This document shows positions 58,110 through 64,000 of a stretch of DNA of 64,000 nt, in pieces (positions within the stretch are counted from its first letter, which is position 1; every line of letters starts with the position of its first letter). The notes beneath the pieces are model-generated. The model saw only the letters and a list, made by a program, of their open reading frames with translations. It was not told the DNA's origin and ran no database searches. The stretch comes from Chryseobacterium sp. Leaf180 (GTDB lineage: Bacteria; Bacteroidota; Bacteroidia; Flavobacteriales; Weeksellaceae). A program made the position numbers and the translations under genes. Location of the stretch: NCBI RefSeq assembly GCF_001424585.1, contig NZ_LMPJ01000008.1, positions 62,001 to 126,000 on the forward strand. The letters run 5' to 3'.

Positions 58110-58898
58110 TTAAAGTGGTCGTACAAAAACGTTCAGCTTGTCACCGTTTCCATTACCAAAAGTCACACGAAAATCATCACCGTTTCCACTGATTCCTCCG
58201 CCAAGTAATACAATGGTATAAGTGCCGGCTGGCAAAACAGTTTCTGTAGTTGCGCTCAGTTTGAAATTATTCAGAGAACCAAGCGTAGCACCATTAGTAA
58301 AAGATGTTGCATCGCTTATATAAGATGTGTTTAATGGAAGACCGCTGGCCGCTGGTGCTGATGTAAACTGTAAAACTGCTCCAATGGATTTTGCTCTACC
58401 GTTATTAATAATATTTCCTGCAGTTGTAGAAGCATCAGCAGAAATTGTTGAGCTTATGTACACCATTGACCTTCTATCCAATGTAAAAGTACTTGTCAGT
58501 AATGGCGCAGATAGCTGATAATTTAAGTTTCCAGTAATTGTAAAATTTACAGGAGTTGTAATCGCATCAGAGCCTGGGGCTGTGTAGCTGTAAGAAGTTT
58601 CTCCTTTTACCACCAATGCTTCACCGTTTGCATTTACATAATACGGATTTAATGTACTCGCAGCTGTGAAAACCGCCGGATTATTGGTAATATTTAAACC
58701 GTCAATACGTACTGTAGGTGCAATTAATGCAATTCCTGAAGAACCCACGTTTGCCGTGATGATATTTTTGGTTCCGCTTACATGAAGTTTCTGTTGAGGA
58801 TTATTGGTGTTAATGCCCACATTGCCAGACTGCGCGGAATAAACGCTGCTTACAAAAAGCGCGGTAGCAACAGGTAAAAAATGTATAAAGTTTTTCAT
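58110..58898 (-). CDS. Secreted surface protein, paralogue 3 of the tandem set
   Basis: 262 residues: signal peptide (1-22, ending SVYSAQ), the repeated signature VGINTNNPQQKLHVSGT, a Ser/Thr/Asn-rich beta body, and a C-terminal strand ending FVRPL. The NPQQKLHVSG stretch is shared with the two preceding genes. No T9SS sorting domain is seen. It resembles the neck/collar style of phage-tail-fibre-like surface proteins of this clade. Function unknown. The next gene in the operon is the small peptide. Confidence 0.75.
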   Translation of the reverse strand: MKNFIHFLPVATALFVSSVYSAQSGNVGINTNNPQQKLHVSGTKNIITANVGSSGIALIAPTVRIDGLNITNNPAVFTAASTLNPYYVNANGEALVVKGETSYSYTAPGSDAITTPVNFTITGNLNYQLSAPLLTSTFTLDRRSMVYISSTISADASTTAGNIINNGRAKSIGAVLQFTSAPAASGLPLNTSYISDATSFTNGATLGSLNNFKLSATTETVLPAGTYTIVLLGGGISGNGDDFRVTFGNGNGDKLNVFVRPL

Positions 58899-58909
58899 TA
58901 TTTGTATTT

Positions 58910-59704
58910 TTATTGTGCGGGATATGCTACGATGCTCATGGTATCACTTCCTAATCCGTTCGCCACTCTAATAGGAGTTGCAGATGTCTGTGTATCGATA
59001 TATGCACTTACTTCCACAGTATAAGAACCAGCTGGTAAATACAGACTGTCTTCAGAATTAGAATAATAAGGTCCTACAGTTGAGGCGTTATTTACGACAT
59101 TAGTGTATCCCTGAAGCGATTCACCAAAATAGGCGTTAGCTGCAGTGGAAATTCCAGCAGGCGCTGTTGTAAATCTAAACTTGGTTCCCCAAATTCTGCT
59201 TGAATTATCAACAATAGGCAATAAAGTAACAGGAGTTGTAAATTCAAAACTTGTTACAGCACCGAATTTTACAATACTTGGATGCGCAAGAACGAAAGAG
59301 AAAGATCGCAATGGATAATTATTAGATCCGACAATCGTTTGTATAGAAATGACAGGAGCCGCATTTGCAATATAATCTGTCTCAGCATTTCCTGGCGAAA
59401 TAGCATCGATCATTACCAGAGGAATAACAGGTAGAGATGCCAGTACTAAATCACCTGTTGAAGTTGCAGATACTGGGCGTAGTCTTTCGGTAATTGACTG
59501 GTTTGTATTATTTAAACCTTCAATCCGGACAGTAGGCGTAACTACATTCACTCCTGTCCCCGGAATATTTGTCGATGTGGAAGCTCCAGAAACATGGAGC
59601 GCTTTTTGGGCAGCAGCATTGTTTAAGCCAATCCCCACCTGAGCATCAATCTGTGAAGAGAGCAAAAAAGCTCCGGCAAAAAAATATATTTTTTTCATCA
59701 TCAT
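58910..59704 (-). CDS. Secreted surface protein, paralogue 2 of the tandem set
   Basis: 264 residues, start at one of three adjacent ATGs (59704, 59701, 59698; the last gives MKKIYFFAGAFLLSS and is a good signal peptide). It shares with its neighbours the VGIGLNNAAAQKALHVSGA region and the VRIEGLNNTNQS stretch, then a Thr-rich body and a C-terminal YTVEVSAYIDTQ segment. No T9SS sorting motif. Eleven bases separate it from the following gene. Confidence 0.75.
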   Translation of the reverse strand: MMMKKIYFFAGAFLLSSQIDAQVGIGLNNAAAQKALHVSGASTSTNIPGTGVNVVTPTVRIEGLNNTNQSITERLRPVSATSTGDLVLASLPVIPLVMIDAISPGNAETDYIANAAPVISIQTIVGSNNYPLRSFSFVLAHPSIVKFGAVTSFEFTTPVTLLPIVDNSSRIWGTKFRFTTAPAGISTAANAYFGESLQGYTNVVNNASTVGPYYSNSEDSLYLPAGSYTVEVSAYIDTQTSATPIRVANGLGSDTMSIVAYPAQ

Positions 59705-59710
59705 TTGTAA

Positions 59711-60424
59711 TTAGTTGTATGAGATTGGCGTAATACTTACACGCATCTGCTGATTGGTTTGATTGATATTGTTTACGCTAATAGGCAATGCTGCACTTCC
59801 AGAAAAACCGTATAGAGAAACCGTATAAGAACCTGCAGGCAAGACTAAATCTTTTCTTGGCTCCAGATAGAAAATACCGTCAAGCTGATTGCTTCCAGAA
59901 GTTGTACTTACAGAAATAATCTTATCGCCGAATCTGGTATTTGTAGCAACACCCGCCGGTGCAGAAGTGAATTTATAATAACCTCCAAATGATCTTGCCT
60001 GTCCGTTATCTAAAACTCCGTTGTTGATATTGGTATTAATTGTAAAACCTTCTCTGGACTCAAAATGTACGAGCGATCTATAAGCAAGAGTAAAAGTAAG
60101 ACTTGTTACAATTCCTTCATTTCCTCCTGTAATCGCGGTAGCGGGTAGTTGTATATTTAATAAGGTATTCTGTTGAGCATTATTAAGAATCACCAAGTCG
60201 CCGTTAGCATTTGCGAAAACCCTTTTTTGAGAATTCGCATTTTCATGCGCAGTATTTTGTGTACTGTTCAATCCGTCTACCCTCATAATATTTTGGCTCA
60301 CGCCAGATGAAGTACCAGATACATGCAATGTCTGTTGTGGGGAGTTATTATTAATCCCTACTTGTGAATGCGCAATACCACAAGCAGTTAGCCCGAAGAT
60401 AATAGAGTATATATTTTTTTTCAT
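59711..60424 (-). CDS. Secreted surface protein, paralogue 1 of the tandem set
   Basis: 237 residues from the ATG at 60424 (MKKNIYSIIFGLTACGIAHS, signal peptide). The mature protein begins QVGINNNSPQQTLHVSGTSSG, the signature shared by the three genes, and ends VSITPISYN. The ATG at 60469 lies upstream of the predicted start of transcription and is discarded. First gene of the operon that also encodes the peptide, the isoprenoid-type enzyme and the M50 protease. Confidence 0.78.
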   Translation of the reverse strand: MKKNIYSIIFGLTACGIAHSQVGINNNSPQQTLHVSGTSSGVSQNIMRVDGLNSTQNTAHENANSQKRVFANANGDLVILNNAQQNTLLNIQLPATAITGGNEGIVTSLTFTLAYRSLVHFESREGFTINTNINNGVLDNGQARSFGGYYKFTSAPAGVATNTRFGDKIISVSTTSGSNQLDGIFYLEPRKDLVLPAGSYTVSLYGFSGSAALPISVNNINQTNQQMRVSITPISYN

Positions 60425-60451
60425 CATGTGTATAGCTATCATTATTATGGG

Positions 60452-60482
60452 CAAAGCTAAATCTTTCATTTAAACCAAACAA
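60452..60482 (-). promoter_or_regulatory. -33/-7 promoter of the surface-protein/peptide operon
   Basis: On the minus strand TTG (60482-60480), 20 bases, TAGCTTTG (60459-60452). Both boxes match the Bacteroidota consensus. Transcription would start near 60445 with a leader of about 20 bases to the ATG at 60424. Confidence 0.7.
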
Positions 60483-60842
60483 GAAAAAAAAGTGAAAATT
60501 TTTAATCATTTTCTTAAATTTTTATTAAAATACATAAAAACACTTATCAGCAACTGAATTTTTTAAAGTAAATCACTTTTAAAAGACTAACTCATTGCTT
60601 TAATAAATTCTTTTCGGTAAAAATGTCACTTCCCTTTTACCTAATTTTTAATACATCGGGAAAATTTGTCACATTTTGCTGCGATTTCGTTAATAGAACA
60701 TTTCTTGCAATTCACCAAAATGACCATCTGAAATGATCTTAATTAAAACATTTTTGACAGATGGAAATTAAATAGAAAAGATCAGCAGAAATTTGGTCTG
60801 AAATCTGATACCACAATTTAAAACCGAGAAAAAAAATACATT
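60483..60842. other. Divergent intergenic region upstream of clpB
   Basis: A 360-base AT-rich stretch between the surface-protein operon and clpB. I see no gene, no repeat and no convincing heat-shock element (no CIRCE-type inverted repeat). The clpB start is preceded by a poor -7 match only. Confidence 0.5.
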
Positions 60843-63434
60843 ATGAATCTGAATCAATATACCGTAAAATCACAGGAAGCCATCCAGGCTGCACAGCAAG
60901 TGGCAATGGAATTTGGCAATCAGCAGATAGAACCTCAACATCTTCTGGAAGGAATTTTTCAGACGGATGAAAATATTTCACCTTTCTTACTGAAAAAAGC
61001 CGAAGCAGATGCTACCTTGGTAAGAGAGCGTAACAGAGAAAATTTAGAAAGACTCCCAAAAGTACAGGGCGGAAATATTTACCTTTCACAATCAGCAAAT
61101 AAAGTTTTGCTGGATGCGCCGAACATCGCTAAAAAAATGGGCGATGAATTTGTAACCATCGAACATCTTTGGCTTTCACTTTTAGAAACAAATTCTGAGG
61201 TTTCAAAAACTTTGAAAGATATGGGTGTAACCAAAAGTCTTTTGGAAGGCGGAATTAAAGAATTAAGAAAAGGCAGCAACGCAACATCTGCAAGCTCAGA
61301 AGAAACGTATCAGTCCTTAAAAAAATATGCTAAAAACTTCAACGAACTCGCTGCAGAAGGAAAACTCGACCCGGTAATCGGTCGTGATGAAGAAATCAGA
61401 AGGGTTTTACAAATTCTGTCGAGAAGAACGAAAAATAATCCGATTCTGATTGGTGAACCTGGTGTTGGTAAAACCGCCATCGCAGAAGGAATTGCCCACA
61501 GAATTATTTCCGGAGATATTCCTGAAAATCTGCAGGATAAAACTTTGTATTCTTTGGATATGGGTGCTTTGATTGCCGGTGCAAAATACAAAGGCGAGTT
61601 TGAAGAGCGTCTGAAATCTGTCGTGAATGAAGTTATTAAGTCAGATGGGCAAATCATTCTTTTCATCGACGAAATCCACACTTTAGTAGGAGCCGGCGGT
61701 GGTGAAGGCGCAATGGATGCAGCGAATATTCTGAAACCCGCTTTGGCAAGAGGAGAATTAAGAGCCATCGGCGCAACCACTTTGAATGAATATCAAAAAT
61801 ATTTCGAAAAAGATAAAGCTTTAGAAAGACGTTTCCAGAAAGTGATGGTGGAAGAACCGGATACAGAATCGGCGATTTCTATTCTTCGTGGAATAAAGGA
61901 TAAATACGAAGCACATCACAAAGTAAGAATCAAAGACGAAGCAATTATTGCTGCGGTAGAAATGTCTCAACGATATATTTCAGACCGATTCTTGCCGGAC
62001 AAAGCGATTGATTTAATTGACGAAGCTTCGGCTAAACTGAGAATGGAAATCAATTCAAAACCTGAAGAGCTGGATGTTCTTGACAGAAAACTCATGCAGA
62101 TGGAAATTGAATTGGCAGCCATTTCAAGAGAAGGAAGCCAAACCAAAATCGACCATTTAAAGGAAGACATTTCAAAAATTTCTGAAGAAAGAAATGAAAT
62201 CAATGCCAAATGGCTTAAAGAAAAACAAAAATCTGAAGATTTAACGTCCATTAAAAAAGATATTGAATCTCTGAAACTTGAAGCTGAAAGAGCATCAAGA
62301 GCCGGAGATTATGCGAAAGTTGCTGAAATACAGTATGGGAAAATAAAAGAGAAAGAAGATGCTCTGCAGAAACTCGAACTGGAGATGCAAAACCATCAGA
62401 ATGAATTGATTAAAGAAGAAGTAACCGCAGATAACATCTCCGAGGTAATCGGAAAATGGACGGGAATTCCTGTTACAAAATTGCTTCAATCCGAAAGAGA
62501 AAAATTATTACATCTTGAAACTGAACTTCATCACAGAGTTGTCGGTCAGGAAGAAGCTATTGAAGCGGTTGCAGACGCCATCAGAAGAAACAGAGCGGGT
62601 TTAAGCGACGAGAAAAAACCGATTGGTAGTTTCTTATTTTTAGGAACAACCGGAGTTGGTAAAACAGAGCTGGCAAAGGCTTTAGCTGAGTTTTTATTCG
62701 ATGATGAAAACAATATGACGAGAATCGATATGAGTGAATATCAGGAAAGACATTCGGTTTCTCGTTTGGTTGGTGCGCCTCCGGGATATGTGGGTTATGA
62801 TGAAGGCGGACAGTTGACGGAAGCGGTGAGAAGGAGACCTTATTCAGTAGTGCTTCTGGACGAAATTGAAAAAGCGCATCCTGATGTTTTCAATACATTA
62901 TTGCAGGTTTTGGATGATGGTCGTTTGACGGATAACAAAGGCCGTGTTGTGAATTTCAAAAATTCAATTATCATTATGACTTCGAATCTCGGTTCGCACA
63001 TTATTCAGGAGAATTTTGAAAATATTACCGAGGAAAATCAGGATGAGATTGTGGACAAAACTAAAATTCAGGTTTTTGATTTATTAAAACAAACCCTTCG
63101 TCCGGAATTTCTCAACAGGATTGATGAAACGGTGTTGTTCCAGCCTTTAAGAAAAAAAGAAATCGGAAAAATCGTTCAGTATCAGCTGAGAGGTTTCAAT
63201 GATCTGTTGCTGAAAAGAAACATCATTATGACCGCAACACAGGACGCTCTGAATTATTTGACCAACAAAGGCTATGATCCTGTTTTCGGAGCAAGACCTT
63301 TGAAAAGAGTCATTCAGCAGGAAGTTTTAAATAAATTATCAAAAGAAATTCTCGCGGGAACCGTGAACGACGGCGACAGAATCACGTTGGATTATTTTGA
63401 GGAAACAGGTTTGGTTTTCAGACCGGCAGAATAA
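60843..63434 (+). CDS. clpB: ClpB disaggregase (Hsp100)
   Basis: 863 residues. N-terminal double-repeat domain (1-145), first AAA+ with Walker A GEPGVGKT and arginine-finger region, long coiled-coil middle domain (about 410-525, rich in Lys/Glu), and second AAA+ with Walker A GTTGVGKT, plus the tail GARPLKRVIQQEV. Length and order match ClpB. It untangles aggregated proteins with DnaK after heat stress. Regulation is probably by heat shock, but no specific site is seen. Confidence 0.97.
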   Translation: MNLNQYTVKSQEAIQAAQQVAMEFGNQQIEPQHLLEGIFQTDENISPFLLKKAEADATLVRERNRENLERLPKVQGGNIYLSQSANKVLLDAPNIAKKMGDEFVTIEHLWLSLLETNSEVSKTLKDMGVTKSLLEGGIKELRKGSNATSASSEETYQSLKKYAKNFNELAAEGKLDPVIGRDEEIRRVLQILSRRTKNNPILIGEPGVGKTAIAEGIAHRIISGDIPENLQDKTLYSLDMGALIAGAKYKGEFEERLKSVVNEVIKSDGQIILFIDEIHTLVGAGGGEGAMDAANILKPALARGELRAIGATTLNEYQKYFEKDKALERRFQKVMVEEPDTESAISILRGIKDKYEAHHKVRIKDEAIIAAVEMSQRYISDRFLPDKAIDLIDEASAKLRMEINSKPEELDVLDRKLMQMEIELAAISREGSQTKIDHLKEDISKISEERNEINAKWLKEKQKSEDLTSIKKDIESLKLEAERASRAGDYAKVAEIQYGKIKEKEDALQKLELEMQNHQNELIKEEVTADNISEVIGKWTGIPVTKLLQSEREKLLHLETELHHRVVGQEEAIEAVADAIRRNRAGLSDEKKPIGSFLFLGTTGVGKTELAKALAEFLFDDENNMTRIDMSEYQERHSVSRLVGAPPGYVGYDEGGQLTEAVRRRPYSVVLLDEIEKAHPDVFNTLLQVLDDGRLTDNKGRVVNFKNSIIIMTSNLGSHIIQENFENITEENQDEIVDKTKIQVFDLLKQTLRPEFLNRIDETVLFQPLRKKEIGKIVQYQLRGFNDLLLKRNIIMTATQDALNYLTNKGYDPVFGARPLKRVIQQEVLNKLSKEILAGTVNDGDRITLDYFEETGLVFRPAE

Positions 63435-63454
63435 ATTTCAGATTATATAAAAAC

Positions 63455-63485
63455 AAATTTCCGCAGACAAACGCTGCGGAAATTT
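63455..63485. terminator. Bidirectional intrinsic terminator
   Basis: AAATTTCCGCAG, 7-base loop, CTGCGGAAATTT, with a T-run on the right, between convergent clpB and the FKBP gene. Confidence 0.9.
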
Positions 63486-63506
63486 TTATTTTAAAACTGA
63501 AAATTT

Positions 63507-64000
63507 TTACTTAATTCCAACCAATTCCACATCAAAGATGATCGCAGAACCGCCAGGAATTGCTCCGCCAGCTCCTTGGTCGCCATACGCCAAATCTGAA
63601 GGAATGTAAAATCTGTATTTCGCACCTTTGCTCATCAGCTGAATACCTTCTGTCCAACCTTTGATTACACTGCTTAAGTTAATATCCATGGGAGCTCCGC
63701 CGTTTTTATCGGTAGAATCAAAAACAGTTCCGTCCATTAATTTTCCGGTATATTTTACCTGCACAACGTCGGTTGCTTTAGGCTTAGTTTTACCGTCACC
63801 TTCCTGCAAAACCTCGTACTGAAGACCAGACGCAGTGGCTTTGATTTTTGGATTGCTTTTGTTTTTTGCTAAAAACTCAAGGCTTTTTTTCTTGTTTGCC
63901 GTTGCCTGTACACCTGCTTCAGCCTGCTTTTTCTCGCCCTGCTTCTGCATAAAACCCTGCATGAAGGTATTCATTTCTTCTTCAGGCATCAGTTTTTTTG
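63507..64000 (-). CDS. FKBP-type peptidyl-prolyl isomerase (N-terminus outside window)
   Basis: The frame runs off the right edge: codons before the ATG at 63989 remain open to base 63998, so the gene starts outside the window. The visible part has a Gln/Lys/Ala-rich helical segment typical of the Mip/FkpA-type dimerisation region (NTFMQGFMQKQGEKKQAEAG), then the FKBP domain with the core VVQVKYTGKLMDGTVFDST, GWTEGIQLM and IPSDLAYGDQGAG. It catalyses cis-trans isomerisation of prolyl bonds. A periplasmic location cannot be judged without the N-terminus. Confidence 0.92.
   Translation of the reverse strand, partial: KKLMPEEEMNTFMQGFMQKQGEKKQAEAGVQATANKKKSLEFLAKNKSNPKIKATASGLQYEVLQEGDGKTKPKATDVVQVKYTGKLMDGTVFDSTDKNGGAPMDINLSSVIKGWTEGIQLMSKGAKYRFYIPSDLAYGDQGAGGAIPGGSAIIFDVELVGIK

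Overview
The window looks like a chromosomal segment of a flavobacterium of the Weeksellaceae (Chryseobacterium group). The evidence is low GC, type IX secretion (T9SS) sorting domains, many Cys-lipoproteins, the -33 TTG / -7 TAnnTTTG promoter pattern of Bacteroidota, a bshA gene (bacillithiol), and Bacteroidota-restricted families (DUF4292, DUF4254, DUF6261). Assignments rest on reading sequence and motifs only; no database search was run.

Layout. 1-4 kb: 3' part of a large T9SS type-B adhesin, the tmRNA gene, and a DECR1-like 2,4-dienoyl-CoA reductase. 4-12.6 kb: a secreted GH92 mannosidase, a BamE-like small protein, an aldo/keto reductase, an AraC regulator, a DUF6261 protein, an orphan membrane protein and dihydroorotase. 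12.6-23.8 kb: a YoeB-type toxin-antitoxin pair, then an envelope block (flippase, sugar nucleotidyltransferase, DUF4292 lipoprotein, EnvC-like LytM protein, TatA, DUF4254, lipoprotein, ribA), a GH3 N-acetylhexosaminidase and bshA. 23.8-31 kb: tRNA-Met, a TlpA-type thioredoxin, a T9SS type-A protein, clpX, a HIT protein, greA, a degenerate Rieske-like lipoprotein and a dtd gene broken by one in-frame stop. 31-40.6 kb: lipoproteins, a DUF4173 protein, a Coq4-motif protein, small membrane proteins, a metallophosphoesterase, a regulator/membrane-protein trio, a crotonase, a methyltransferase, a REP-associated transposase with its palindromes, and a SMUG2-type glycosylase.

40.6-55.8 kb holds a complete-looking aerobic phenylacetate operon on the minus strand. 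The order is paaK-E-A-B-C-D-G-H-(small membrane protein)-I-J-Y-(two esterases)-Z. PaaK makes phenylacetyl-CoA, PaaABCDE epoxidises it, PaaG isomerises it, PaaZ opens and oxidises the ring, and PaaH and PaaJ finish beta-oxidation; PaaI and PaaY relieve dead-end CoA esters. A TetR gene lies upstream, and a perfect palindrome overlaps the predicted paaK start site. Nearly every intergenic spacer in this operon holds a palindrome, six of them variants of one AATTTGAAAAT element.

55.8-60.5 kb is the most novel part: one minus-strand operon with its own promoter. It encodes three tandem secreted paralogues, a 53-residue Cys/Pro/Gly-rich peptide without a secretion signal, a class I isoprenoid-synthase-like protein with paired Asp-rich motifs, and an M50 membrane metalloprotease with a possible PqqD/RRE-like N-terminal domain. 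A hairpin with a U-run separates the peptide gene from the enzyme genes. I read it as a candidate ribosomally made, modified-peptide system, loosely comparable to ComQX. The window ends with clpB and an FKBP-type isomerase cut by the right edge.
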